From contig JAFLUF010000008.1 of NCBI GenBank assembly GCA_022508925.1, positions 1 to 46,628 on the forward strand: a stretch of 46,628 bases of DNA, in the 5' to 3' direction. The DNA comes from Oscillospiraceae bacterium. Lineage in GTDB: Bacteria > Bacillota > Clostridia > Oscillospirales > Ruminococcaceae. Numbering within the stretch: position 1 is the stretch's first letter; every line of letters starts with the position of its first letter. Shown here in pieces: positions 7,632-17,068 of the stretch. A model generated the notes under the pieces. The model searched no databases, was not told the origin of the DNA, and was given only the letters and a program-made list of their open reading frames with translations. The position numbers were made by a program, and so were the translations under genes.

Positions 7632-8063
7632 CTATATTTTTTCAGCAATAAACCTAACGACTAAAAAATTGCATACCATGATTACCGGTGTGATCAGGAC
7701 CTTGCAGACAAGCTTGCTGTATTGCAGTATCAAGTCCACATTTATGTATGTAATAATCAGCTCGTTGATAAATTCTCCGAGCTTAGACACCAAAAAGATC
7801 AACAAAAGCTGATATACTATGTAGACCGCATATTTTGCCGGCATTGGAAGAATGCCTTTGCCCTTTTCAAATATTTTATGCGTAGAAACGAAAAAAACAA
7901 AAACCGCTCCGATAATAGAACTTATACAATTAGCATACAACACCTCAAAATTCATCAACTGAGTAAGAATCGTATATGTTACAAAATCCATAATAAATCC
8001 TATGCCGGAGGTAAAAAAGAATTTTATGAATTTTTTCCAAAAAGAATCCTTTTTCTCGTCCAT
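7632..8063 (-). CDS. GtrA-family membrane protein (putative lipid-linked sugar flippase)
   Basis: The 143-residue protein has four membrane helices and the GtrA pattern: KFFFTSGIGFIMDFVTYTIL near the N-terminus, then NCISSIIGAVFVFFVSTHKIF. GtrA-family proteins are thought to move undecaprenyl-phosphate-linked monosaccharides across the membrane for extracytoplasmic glycosylation. It is the last gene of the minus-strand operon, 22 bases after a DPM1-like GT2 gene. With that GT2 and the large membrane protein at 9825-13808 it makes a plausible three-component glycosylation system. The next feature downstream is a terminator. Confidence 0.88.
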   Translation of the reverse strand: MDEKKDSFWKKFIKFFFTSGIGFIMDFVTYTILTQLMNFEVLYANCISSIIGAVFVFFVSTHKIFEKGKGILPMPAKYAVYIVYQLLLIFLVSKLGEFINELIITYINVDLILQYSKLVCKVLITPVIMVCNFLVVRFIAEKI

Positions 8064-8085
8064 ATCGCTTTTCTCCTATCCCAAG

Positions 8086-8877
8086 TCATGGCTTATACGC
8101 ACCGAAAAAGTTTTTGATAAGAATTTTCATAAGCTCGCTGTTGCCTTTGAAAAAACTGATCTTTGTAGGTGTTTTTCCTTTCTTGGGATATGCTCTTGTA
8201 ACAGGAATCTCGCAGGCTTTGTATCCTATTTGCGTGGCGCGCACAGATAAGTATGCCAGAAGCTCATAGGTCATAAAAACATCTCTGAAAGGCTTTACAC
8301 GCTTGTCTTTAAGATATTCCGCGGAGTATCCCCTGAAAGCATTGGTAGTATCCGTAAATCCATGACGAGCAGTCAGCGATATGATCGGCGCATGAATAAA
8401 CCGCACAGATACATTTCTTATAAACGGTGTATTTACAGCCTTGCCGCCATTGACAAAGCGCGAGCCCTGAACCAAGTCATAACCTTCCTCAAGCTTCTGA
8501 ATAAAACGAGGAACATCCTCGATGCTGTCCTTATTATTGCCGTCAATTGTGATTATCCCTTTATAGCCTCGTTTAAGAGCCCACCACATACCCATTCGCA
8601 GCTGTGCTCCCTGCTTGCCGGAATCCTTTTTTACAAGCAGAGTGTTTACATCCAATTTGCGTAATTTCCGTTCATCTGTGCAGCCGTCTGACGAATCCCC
8701 GTCGCATATAACGATATCGGCAAATCTTGATATATTATGCTTCTGCGCCCGCCTGAGCTCCTTATGGATACGGTCGCCTTCGTTGATTATAGGGATAAGA
8801 ACAACATACTCGCTTTTTTTGGGCGCGTATTCCGTACACTCAAACTGAGGAACGCCGGATCGTCTTTGAAATATCAT
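8086..8877 (-). CDS. GT2 glycosyltransferase, DPM1/polyprenyl-phosphate type
   Basis: The 263-residue protein has the GT-A fold pattern VVLIPIINEGDRI (25-37), IVICDGDSSDG (55-65), the Lys-Gly-rich LVKKDSGKQG, and a metal-binding IDGNNKD (111-117). It lacks membrane helices and resembles dolichyl- or polyprenyl-phosphate mannosyl/glucosyltransferases. It should transfer a sugar from a nucleotide donor to undecaprenyl phosphate at the inner membrane face. AGGAGTG precedes the ATG. It neighbours GtrA, its usual partner. The donor sugar is unknown. Confidence 0.87.
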   Translation of the reverse strand: MIFQRRSGVPQFECTEYAPKKSEYVVLIPIINEGDRIHKELRRAQKHNISRFADIVICDGDSSDGCTDERKLRKLDVNTLLVKKDSGKQGAQLRMGMWWALKRGYKGIITIDGNNKDSIEDVPRFIQKLEEGYDLVQGSRFVNGGKAVNTPFIRNVSVRFIHAPIISLTARHGFTDTTNAFRGYSAEYLKDKRVKPFRDVFMTYELLAYLSVRATQIGYKACEIPVTRAYPKKGKTPTKISFFKGNSELMKILIKNFFGAYKP

Positions 8878-9035
8878 ATGATCACTCCTTTAACCGGTTT
8901 TAAGAAAAGGGTCCGAAGTTTTGCGGATTCTTCTGTCAAATTACAGACCTTGCTGCAATCATTAATACCAAATCTTAAATTCCGCGATACATTACGATTG
9001 ATCGCGCGCGGACTAAGACCCCGACACACAGGCTG

Positions 9036-9821
9036 TCACCGAAATACAGACTTAATATATTCAAGTGTTGGCTCGATCACGCCGCGACCATCCTTTCCCA
9101 TCTCAACAGAAACAAACCTGTCATATGATTCCGACGCGAGAAGTTCAAGCAGTTCCCTGTGCATATCCCGTCTTTCTATTGGCTTGAGTCCGGGCTCGCT
9201 TATGTGAACATGGTTGATGGATTTGACTCTTCCCTCAAGCAAGCTTATCGGTTCATTGTTGTGTAACATTGTCCCGATATCCAGGTTGAGCAAAAATCCC
9301 TTACAATCCACTTTTTCAATAAGCTCCAGAGCAGAGGGGGTATCATTGATAAAGTTTGTATTGTAAATGGGCGGGTTGGCCTCCATTCCTATAACAGTAC
9401 CTTTGGAAAGAGCGTATTCTCCGATTATGCGAAAAAAATCCACCGCGCCCGAGCTGTCCGCACCATCCGGAACGCTTCTGTTTCGCGGGCAACCGAACAC
9501 AAGGTTTTTACAATTGAGAGCCGAGGCAAAATCTATCGCCTTTTTTGTGTAATCGATAAGGGCTTTTCTTTCCTCGCTGCTCCCGAATATCTTTTCCTGT
9601 CGCCCAAACCATATTGACTGCATCGAAGGGATAACAAATCCATAAGCCCTATTCAGCCCTTCATACCACTCAACAGCCGAGGGAATGTTATCATATGGAC
9701 ATTCGGAAATAATGCGCGTAGGCGCGATCTCAAGTCCGCAAAAATCGTATTTTTGCATGAGGCTATAAACATACTCATCATCTTCCGGTGTCCACGCTAT
9801 ATTTGAAATGGATAATTTCAC
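9036..9821 (-). CDS. TIM-barrel sugar isomerase/epimerase (xylose isomerase-like)
   Basis: The 261-residue protein fits the AP_endonuc_2/xylose isomerase-like TIM barrel. The expected metal ligands appear in order: Glu in IGMEAN, Asp in LNLDIGTM, His in NHVHISEP and Glu in VSVEMG. Such enzymes isomerise or epimerise sugars or sugar derivatives using a divalent metal. The start is a GTG at 9821 preceded by GAAGGAGA, three bases after the stop of the large membrane protein gene, so the two are coupled. In this operon it probably helps make an unusual sugar for membrane-side transfer (inference). A 158-base gap to the next gene holds nothing recognisable. Confidence 0.82.
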   Translation of the reverse strand: MKLSISNIAWTPEDDEYVYSLMQKYDFCGLEIAPTRIISECPYDNIPSAVEWYEGLNRAYGFVIPSMQSIWFGRQEKIFGSSEERKALIDYTKKAIDFASALNCKNLVFGCPRNRSVPDGADSSGAVDFFRIIGEYALSKGTVIGMEANPPIYNTNFINDTPSALELIEKVDCKGFLLNLDIGTMLHNNEPISLLEGRVKSINHVHISEPGLKPIERRDMHRELLELLASESYDRFVSVEMGKDGRGVIEPTLEYIKSVFR

Positions 9822-9824
9822 TGA

Positions 9825-12800
9825 TCAGTCTCCTTCTAACACACACATCTTTACATTGTAAATATTCGAGCCACACTCGATCACCGCGGAGTTGATGTTT
9901 GCAACGTTCCAATAGTAGTCGCTGCTTACTCTGAAAATATAATCGTGCTTTCCTTCCTGTACGGTAAAACTATAGGAGTACATACTGACAAACTTTTCGT
10001 TCAAAACTCCCATTCTCAGCACGGCATTGCAGCTTTCATCATCATTTCCGGTAAATCCGGCCGTGTCATTACCCGGGTAATCAACGCTTACAAGCAGATA
10101 CTTTCCGTTATCATGGCTCATATGCGCGCTTTCGACATCAGTAAACACATATACTCCGCTGTCATTTTTAACCGTATCCGATAATACCTGATTCTGCGAC
10201 GCGCCCTTTTTATCGCGCTCTGCCCAGATAAGCGGAAGCTTATTGATGTTGTAAGAATGTATTTTGTCATCATACCCGTAATCGGCGACAGGTGTGCTTG
10301 TCATATACATATGATATATCTGAACACAACTGTCATCCGGGATATCAAACCTCAACTGAGTGTATTCATTAAACGGAATCTTCATTGAAACCGTGCGCTC
10401 TCCCGCTATAACAGATATTTTTACAGATTTTTCCTCTGAAAATCTCTCGTCAGGTTCTGTGGTATAATACATTTGTATTGTACCGCTTTTATCCGAAAAC
10501 AGAGAAATATTAAGACCGGCATCTTCACGCGGAAACGCCTCAAACAAATTATGGAATCTGTATACGGACGGATCAGTGCCTGTTGCGGTAATGGATATTA
10601 CGCCGTCGTTGTTATCTATTTTACAATTATGACCATCAAGCGTGTTAAAACGGTTCAAATCAAACTTCTCAGCCGGCAGCTTTAATCTTTCTATATAGCT
10701 TTCATAACGGTCATTCAGGCACCATATTGCTGAATCGTTCAGATAACACAGGGGACGATAATTTTCATAAATATATTCCGCTACTTTATAGTATCTGAAA
10801 TTATTCATGATTCCGTCAAGAGATTTGCTGTAGCTAAAAGAAATGTTCATCGGCATAATTGCTATCGGAACATTGTTTTTTTCAATATCCGAGATAAACT
10901 GCATCTGAGAGAATTCTCCCGAAAGATGTCCCGGCGATTGAGATACATAAACAGGATCATATCTGTTTAATACCGAGTACAAAAAGGTGTAATTAACAAA
11001 ATCCACATACGTTTCATTGTCTTCAAGCAACAGATCAAATACCATGTTATAATTATCGATCCTCTGCTGCAGCTCATCCGGATATTTTACGCGCTGAACT
11101 ATTGTTTTATCTTTTTTGATATCTTCCCAGTATGTTGTGCCATCATCTTCAGTAAACCAGCTCTCATTTATATTACTGATCTTTAAAGATGCGGTATCGA
11201 TCACGGAAGAAGATGTAACCCCATTTGGATCCTTTACTGCTGCATTGCATACTATGGCAAAGGCAAATACCGGGAGAAAGAGGGACTTCTTTTTAAAATT
11301 AACAGCAAAAAAGCAAGCTAAAAAGAGCCAACCAGTCCAATACATACATTGCTGTGTCATTTCAACCATTGAATGACGAACGAGCGATCTTGAAAAATTA
11401 GCAAAATACGAAAAAGCCAATACATACAGTATTATGGATTGCGCGTTGAGCTTACCTGAAAATCTCTTTGAAATAAACAGGCAATATACAGTTATGCAGA
11501 TTATTGAAAAAGGGAGTATAAGATATGTCAACAAGAATATGAAATTATTCGTATCCCCTATAGTCGCTCTTCCCCAGGTTTGGTTTGACGCGCTTATCAC
11601 TATAAACTCAACAAGTCTTGTAACAGGATTGATACCTTTTGCAAAGCAGATTACAAACCAGGCAACGCCTACCGCGGCTATTGTTGCGGCAAGCGTTATA
11701 AATAATTGCTTTATACTTTTTTTGTCTTTAGTTTTCAGAGACAGCAAAACCAGTGTTACTACCGCGGCTATGCCATAGGCAGCTCCAAGGTCAAGCCGGT
11801 ATAAAACGGCTATGACGCACATGATCCATATGATCTCCGCTCTTATCCATGTGTTTTTCTTATTATAGTTAATTATCGCCAACGCGACTATCATACCCAG
11901 GCCAAAATATGACCAATAGATATATGTATCCATAAAGGGGAAAAGCAAGGATATAAAAAACGCATAATCTTCATCGAGAAGATTTTTCAGCATACAGTAA
12001 AATATCAAAACCAGTATCGGATTGATATATACGGCATAAGGACTGAATGCGGCGCCGATAACGTCCTGATTTATCCATCCGTACATGATGCCCGAAACAA
12101 CATCAGTCAGCATATGTCCGCCGTAATGCTCAACTATAGGTATCTTGCCGAAATTCAGAAAATCCGTTATCAGAACGCTGTAATTCGCCGATTCAAATAT
12201 ATCGTACCCTTTTGTTATGACCAACGGAAGCTGAACGCTGATAAAAGCTATCCCCAGAAGGAACATCGGATACATATATTTTTTTATGTCAAAGGTTATT
12301 GTGCGATTTTTCTTTATCAAAAAAATTCCCGAAGCAATCGACAGGATCAAAATAAAAAGTATGACCAGAACATAATTTCTCAGAGGTTTGCCGATAAATA
12401 TCCCGCGCTGGTTAAGTATGTTTATCATCTCGATATATACCGATGTGATAAACGGAACAGCCGAAAAGAAAATAACCAAAGAATCGCAGATGCATATTGA
12501 ATTCTTGTTAAATACTTTTTTGGGTAAAACGCAAAACGCAGCGATTATAAGTACTGTAAACACAAAACAGAAAATTATAAGGGAAAATACCGAATTATTG
12601 TTTTTGAAGAATATGCCGGACGACATAAATGATAGTGGGAAACTCAGCAATAACCCAACAAATACAACTTGAACATATTTATCAAAAATAATTTTCCTGT
12701 CAAGATCAAATAGGATATACGCTATAATTGCTGCGCCTATCAGATATATGGTAAACAAGGAATATACATTCCCCTGTTCCCATACGGTTTCGGAAAAAAA

Positions 12801-13808
12801 ATGCTTATATTTGAAAACAATAACAACTAACCCAACAGCACAAAGCTTATGAAGAAAATCGAATGCTTTGCGATGTTCTTCGGAACGCGATTTGCCCACA
12901 TAATAACATAAAAGCATATGGAATGAAACAAAAGAAAGCGCCAATACCGCAAGCCAAAGAGTAAAATTAACAATAAATCGGCTTACGTCAAAATCTGCTA
13001 CAGTCGCCTGACCAATAACCCTTGAAAACTCTGTGATCGTATTCTCCCCAGGATAAACCGGAATGTATATCAGCGAAAAGGTCAGAGCGCCGAACACCGA
13101 CATTATAAGGTTTTTCTTTCTGTCCGTTGAAAAATAGTTATCCTTAATAGCTTTGAAGTTGAAGATAACATAGCAGACAGGTAATGTGACAATCGCCATT
13201 CCCGCAAAAATTATGACCGCAAACAGTATTATTACGTTATTGAACGTCAATGCGGACACAGTACCGACAACAAGCCTGCCGTCTATAGTATTTCCTGAAA
13301 CAGCGCAGCTTCCAAATGCGTCACTGTAAGATCCGCTGAGATCTGTAAGCAGAGTGACCTGAGCCGCAGACTCACCGGTATATATTTTTAAGATATACTC
13401 ATCTCCGATCTTCAGATTATTGCAGCTTACATCAACGGTATTCCACCTGTCACAAACAATGTCACTCAACAGTATACCCGTATTAAAAACAACTCCGAAA
13501 GCATCCGAAACTTCTATATAAAGCTTATCGTCAGACTGATATTCGACGTTTTTCGGATAAAGCCTGACGCTGTTAAGTATATCTCCATCAGCAAAATATT
13601 TCTGCTCAATTATTTTATCTTTCGAGCATATTACTTCGCTTACATCAACAGGCTCAACACTGCTTTGGACAGCAGTGTAAAAATACCTGTTCAGATCAAC
13701 CGAAAAAACCTTGTATACATTCAAGCCAAAAACAAATAAGCATAAAACCAATTTAACGATGTTACACCGTTTTGCATTGGCGATCCCATTTTTTATCATT
13801 TGCTTCAC
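9825..13808 (-). CDS. Giant polytopic membrane protein, candidate GT-C glycosyltransferase
   Basis: The 1327-residue product has about 19-20 predicted membrane helices. After one N-terminal helix (about 16-37) there is an extracytoplasmic domain of about 150 residues, then a helix-dense core to about residue 850, then a soluble C-terminal region of about 470 residues that should lie outside the cell. I recognise no named family with certainty. The architecture, and its place beside GtrA and GtrB-like genes, suits a GT-C enzyme using a polyprenyl-phosphate sugar. GTG at 13808 is chosen as start because AGGAGAAG lies just upstream; an internal ATG at codon 4 is possible. A polymerase or ligase role is the main alternative. 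Confidence 0.75.
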   Translation of the reverse strand: MKQMIKNGIANAKRCNIVKLVLCLFVFGLNVYKVFSVDLNRYFYTAVQSSVEPVDVSEVICSKDKIIEQKYFADGDILNSVRLYPKNVEYQSDDKLYIEVSDAFGVVFNTGILLSDIVCDRWNTVDVSCNNLKIGDEYILKIYTGESAAQVTLLTDLSGSYSDAFGSCAVSGNTIDGRLVVGTVSALTFNNVIILFAVIIFAGMAIVTLPVCYVIFNFKAIKDNYFSTDRKKNLIMSVFGALTFSLIYIPVYPGENTITEFSRVIGQATVADFDVSRFIVNFTLWLAVLALSFVSFHMLLCYYVGKSRSEEHRKAFDFLHKLCAVGLVVIVFKYKHFFSETVWEQGNVYSLFTIYLIGAAIIAYILFDLDRKIIFDKYVQVVFVGLLLSFPLSFMSSGIFFKNNNSVFSLIIFCFVFTVLIIAAFCVLPKKVFNKNSICICDSLVIFFSAVPFITSVYIEMINILNQRGIFIGKPLRNYVLVILFILILSIASGIFLIKKNRTITFDIKKYMYPMFLLGIAFISVQLPLVITKGYDIFESANYSVLITDFLNFGKIPIVEHYGGHMLTDVVSGIMYGWINQDVIGAAFSPYAVYINPILVLIFYCMLKNLLDEDYAFFISLLFPFMDTYIYWSYFGLGMIVALAIINYNKKNTWIRAEIIWIMCVIAVLYRLDLGAAYGIAAVVTLVLLSLKTKDKKSIKQLFITLAATIAAVGVAWFVICFAKGINPVTRLVEFIVISASNQTWGRATIGDTNNFIFLLTYLILPFSIICITVYCLFISKRFSGKLNAQSIILYVLAFSYFANFSRSLVRHSMVEMTQQCMYWTGWLFLACFFAVNFKKKSLFLPVFAFAIVCNAAVKDPNGVTSSSVIDTASLKISNINESWFTEDDGTTYWEDIKKDKTIVQRVKYPDELQQRIDNYNMVFDLLLEDNETYVDFVNYTFLYSVLNRYDPVYVSQSPGHLSGEFSQMQFISDIEKNNVPIAIMPMNISFSYSKSLDGIMNNFRYYKVAEYIYENYRPLCYLNDSAIWCLNDRYESYIERLKLPAEKFDLNRFNTLDGHNCKIDNNDGVISITATGTDPSVYRFHNLFEAFPREDAGLNISLFSDKSGTIQMYYTTEPDERFSEEKSVKISVIAGERTVSMKIPFNEYTQLRFDIPDDSCVQIYHMYMTSTPVADYGYDDKIHSYNINKLPLIWAERDKKGASQNQVLSDTVKNDSGVYVFTDVESAHMSHDNGKYLLVSVDYPGNDTAGFTGNDDESCNAVLRMGVLNEKFVSMYSYSFTVQEGKHDYIFRVSSDYYWNVANINSAVIECGSNIYNVKMCVLEGD

Positions 13809-13830
13809 TCTGCCGCTTCTCCTTTATTCC

Positions 13831-14751
13831 TTAATTACTACTCTTAACAAATGTGTCTATCTCTCTGAGGATATCTTGTTTACCGCATATATATCCGTTT
13901 GCTCCGCCGTATAAATTATCATACTTAGTCCTGTAATCATACTTTGCGGGCTCTCCGGGCAGCTCGTTTACAAACTTATCGCCCGTGAGATATTCATATA
14001 TCTCTCCCGCCGAGACCGGCTCAGTTGCCGGATGCCACAACGGTATACCATTATCGAGCGCTATCTGAATATCGTCCCACAAACGGCTTAAGGGATAAAA
14101 CTGATAAATGCTTCTGCTGTCCGTAAAATTCAAAGCGCTGAATCCGATATTCTTAAATTTTTCTTTGAGTACCCGCCTGTCATCATCACTCAGATCTTTA
14201 ACACGGTAGAAATCATTCCCCTGACCTTGATAGTATTGTCTTATATCCGGGTCAATTGCCGTAAGCTCATCAAATTTGGAGCTTTTAAGCATAAAGGGAA
14301 TAATATTTATAAAATCATATATGAAATTTTTCTTTATGTTTATTCCGAAAAGCGCAGGCAGTCTTACGATGACCGCGTCATGATAATTATCGCGCACCCA
14401 GCACTCCAGCCTATATCTGTTTAATCCGTATGGGTGAAGTCCGTCACAATATATTTCCGATGTTTCATCAACATTTACAGGATCTTTAAATACATCAACA
14501 GTCGATATAAGCACTATTTTTTTCGGATCTATTCCTTTTATATTTTCTTCTGCCTCACAAATAAGCTGCATATCCTTTTCGGGAGCATTGTTGGCAAGGT
14601 ATTTTTCAGCGCGCAGTCCCGCGTATATAAGAAGGTCGGGACTTGCTCCGTATGCTTGTGCAATGTTTTTTGAATTAAACGCCCTGTCAATTTTTCCTTT
14701 GGCGTAAATATTGCTTCCTACAAAGCCTGTATACCCGACCAGCATATTCAT
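13831..14751 (-). CDS. Atypical NAD-dependent epimerase/dehydratase (extended SDR)
   Basis: The 306-residue protein has a Rossmann opening MLVGYTGFVGSNI (glycine loop at 6-12) and an LISTVDVF strand with Ser83/Thr84. In the catalytic position it shows YGLNR at 108-112, so the usual YxxxK reads YxxxR. RLPALFG follows, as in extended SDRs. It may modify a nucleotide- or lipid-linked sugar, or have lost classical catalysis. It sits between the giant membrane protein gene and a GT2 gene, in the same minus-strand operon as an FAD oxidoreductase and a TIM-barrel isomerase. Substrate unknown. Confidence 0.8.
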   Translation of the reverse strand: MNMLVGYTGFVGSNIYAKGKIDRAFNSKNIAQAYGASPDLLIYAGLRAEKYLANNAPEKDMQLICEAEENIKGIDPKKIVLISTVDVFKDPVNVDETSEIYCDGLHPYGLNRYRLECWVRDNYHDAVIVRLPALFGINIKKNFIYDFINIIPFMLKSSKFDELTAIDPDIRQYYQGQGNDFYRVKDLSDDDRRVLKEKFKNIGFSALNFTDSRSIYQFYPLSRLWDDIQIALDNGIPLWHPATEPVSAGEIYEYLTGDKFVNELPGEPAKYDYRTKYDNLYGGANGYICGKQDILREIDTFVKSSN

Positions 14752-14769
14752 AACATATCCTCCGACAAT

Positions 14770-15705
14770 TCATTTAGTCAGTTTTTCAATACTCTCAAAA
14801 TTATAACTTTTCCGTTTGAAAACAAGGTTGACAATAATATCAAGGTATTTTATTACGATCGACAAAATACCGAACAGTCCGAAAAAAGCAAATGACAAAA
14901 ACAATACCGTGGTAGTCCACCCCTCTGCGGGTATGCTCATAAAGTAGATCAATACGGAATATACAGCCATGCTTGCCGATACGATCATCATTATAACAGT
15001 CATTGTAACCGAAAAAGCATATCCTACGTCCGTAAACAGAAGCAAAGCGTCGGTCGCGAGCTTTCGCCTGTACCTGCCGTTATTTCTGTTTTTGGCATTT
15101 GACTTTGAAATACAGCTGTACTGTATATTTATCGTTTTAAGCCCGCAGTTTGCATAGACAGCTTTACGATACGGAACCGTCCTGCTTAAGCTGTTTACTC
15201 TGTTTATCACGCGTCTGCTTAGGATCCTGAATCGTTCGGTAGATAAATTACCCGGCAGATCCGAAAACTTATTGAATACTTTGTAAAAAAGTGTCGAGGA
15301 AAATGTTGGCTTTCTATTCGGAGAAGCACTGACAATATCAAAGCCCTCAAGAGATTTTCTGTAAACATTCATAATTTCAGATCTGTCAAAATCAGCAACA
15401 GTCGAATCAAATTCAAAAACAAAATCTCCTATGGACAGGTCCACGCCGGCATTCATGGCTGATTCTATCCCGTGAAAATAGCTCATGTTCAAAACAGATA
15501 CCGTCGTGTGTTTAGCGGTTTTACTTGCCTCCTTTATTTCACCGACAGTACTGTCAGCGGAATGATCATTGACGCATATGATCTCTGAGTCATTAAAATT
15601 GCTTTCCATCACATCAATGATCATAGACAAAAAATTTCCGACTGATTTTTCACAGTTGTGACAGTAGATAACAGCGGAAATAAAATTCTTTTCCTTATTA
15701 TTCAT
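14770..15705 (-). CDS. GT2 glycosyltransferase with two C-terminal membrane helices (GtrB/CsbB-like)
   Basis: Read from the ATG at 15705 the protein has 311 residues. An N-terminal GT-A domain has VIYCHNCEKSVGNF, IICVNDHSADST and a metal-site EFDST; two strong membrane helices follow near the C-terminus. That architecture matches polyprenyl-phosphate glycosyltransferases such as GtrB and CsbB. An upstream ATG at 15720 overlaps the ribosome site GAGGTG (15713-15718), so the start must lie at one of the next two ATGs (15708 or 15705). It is the second lipid-linked-sugar GT2 in this operon, so two lipid-linked intermediates may be made. Confidence 0.82.
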   Translation of the reverse strand: MNNKEKNFISAVIYCHNCEKSVGNFLSMIIDVMESNFNDSEIICVNDHSADSTVGEIKEASKTAKHTTVSVLNMSYFHGIESAMNAGVDLSIGDFVFEFDSTVADFDRSEIMNVYRKSLEGFDIVSASPNRKPTFSSTLFYKVFNKFSDLPGNLSTERFRILSRRVINRVNSLSRTVPYRKAVYANCGLKTINIQYSCISKSNAKNRNNGRYRRKLATDALLLFTDVGYAFSVTMTVIMMIVSASMAVYSVLIYFMSIPAEGWTTTVLFLSFAFFGLFGILSIVIKYLDIIVNLVFKRKSYNFESIEKLTK

Positions 15706-15775
15706 CATCCAACACCTCATCCAAATCGTACACCGTATTTATTTTGCCCGAAAGCACGCTTACACACCTCGGTTT

Positions 15776-16822
15776 TTACGAACAAACCTTTATGACCGTA
15801 GGTCGTGAATCGTCAATTTCCGAACTCATAAGAATAGGCTTCATCGAAAACAAGGACTTGTTGTAAGAAAATCTATAATCGTCTTTCAAGTACTTTTCGG
15901 CAAGATTAGCCATATAAGGCCACGCCGATACGGGTTTTGCCTGACAGTCATTGCAATTGCCAAGATGAAAGGGCTCACAATATCCGTTGCTTAATTTCTG
16001 GCACGCAAAGACGGGAGTAGGATCAAAACTTGTGGTATGAGGAGTGAATGTAACTGACGTAAGCGAATGAAAACCCGTTTTACCGAATGGCATTATTGAA
16101 AAAAACGGACCGTCCATAACGGTAAATCCATATTCCTTCAAGCTCTCGTTTACATCACACAATATGATCTCACACAATTCATATTTGATCTTGAATTTCT
16201 CGTATCCAAGCATATCGAGGATCTGGTTTGTTGAAGCGTAGGTCGCATTTAACAAATAGCCTGTCCGGAATTTTTCGCCGCTGTTGGCAGTAATTTCAAA
16301 AGTATCCTGATTTTTTTCAATACTTTTTATTGTGATGTCATACTTGATCTCCACATTTTTGATATCTGACAATTTTTCAAGAAAATAATCTTTCAAAATC
16401 ATTGCGTCGTAAGTATACTCACGCGTCAAAAACGCTCCGTCGCACATATGTGATTTGAAATACCGTTCCGGATTTAATTCCTCGCACGGAATGTTTGCGG
16501 CCTCGCAAAACTTTTTGAACTGACTTCCGTCTGTCCATGAGTACTCGTGTGATGTAGCGTAAACCTTGTTGAATTCCTTGTTTATACAAAATCCGTAATC
16601 TTTGTTAAACCGTTCAAAATATCCCGCGGATTTCATAGCTGTAGAAATTGAACGCGGATAATGATATCCCTGATGTACACGGGCCTGGTTGATATATGTC
16701 GCTCGTCTGAACGGCGTCGGGTCGCATTCTAACACCAGGATATCCTGGTCTTTTTGTCCGGCATAGAGTGCCGAATACAATCCATACAGACCTGCACCAA
16801 TTATTATTTTATCATATTTCAA
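15776..16822 (-). CDS. FAD-dependent oxidoreductase (DAO superfamily)
   Basis: The 348-residue protein opens with KYDKIIIGAGLYGLYSALYA, a dinucleotide-binding loop with GAGLYG at 9-14, then LVLECD, and an FRRATYINQARVHQGYHYP segment typical of DAO-type flavoproteins found in polysaccharide clusters. It should be cytoplasmic or membrane-peripheral and oxidise or reduce a sugar or amino-sugar intermediate. It is the first gene of the operon ending at 7632. By analogy with the DprE1/DprE2 pair it might work with the SDR at 13831-14751 on a lipid-linked sugar, but its fold class differs from DprE1, so that is only a hypothesis. Confidence 0.8.
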   Translation of the reverse strand: MKYDKIIIGAGLYGLYSALYAGQKDQDILVLECDPTPFRRATYINQARVHQGYHYPRSISTAMKSAGYFERFNKDYGFCINKEFNKVYATSHEYSWTDGSQFKKFCEAANIPCEELNPERYFKSHMCDGAFLTREYTYDAMILKDYFLEKLSDIKNVEIKYDITIKSIEKNQDTFEITANSGEKFRTGYLLNATYASTNQILDMLGYEKFKIKYELCEIILCDVNESLKEYGFTVMDGPFFSIMPFGKTGFHSLTSVTFTPHTTSFDPTPVFACQKLSNGYCEPFHLGNCNDCQAKPVSAWPYMANLAEKYLKDDYRFSYNKSLFSMKPILMSSEIDDSRPTVIKVCS

Positions 16823-17068
16823 CCTTTTCCCTGCCCTTCGTTAAAAAACAGACTTGTTTTTTGATAATCAGGTTTTTAACCATGTTTATTACAATATAAC
16901 TATTTGCTTTTTTCGTATATCCTATAATGACAATACCCGGTCAAATAAAAACATATAAATTTCAATACATTTTGTATCGCTCGTTTGCTTAGAAGGTTAC
17001 ATTCTATTTCTTTATGCGTATTTCAAAACAAAAAATATCACCGGCAAGATCCGCTGTCGCTTTACATC

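Noticed and set aside
16839-16944. Promoter for the FAD oxidoreductase operon (TTGACC at 16939-16944 on the minus strand)
   Set aside because: The only nearby -10 candidates are poor matches or have a 19-base spacer, so the promoter could not be placed with confidence.
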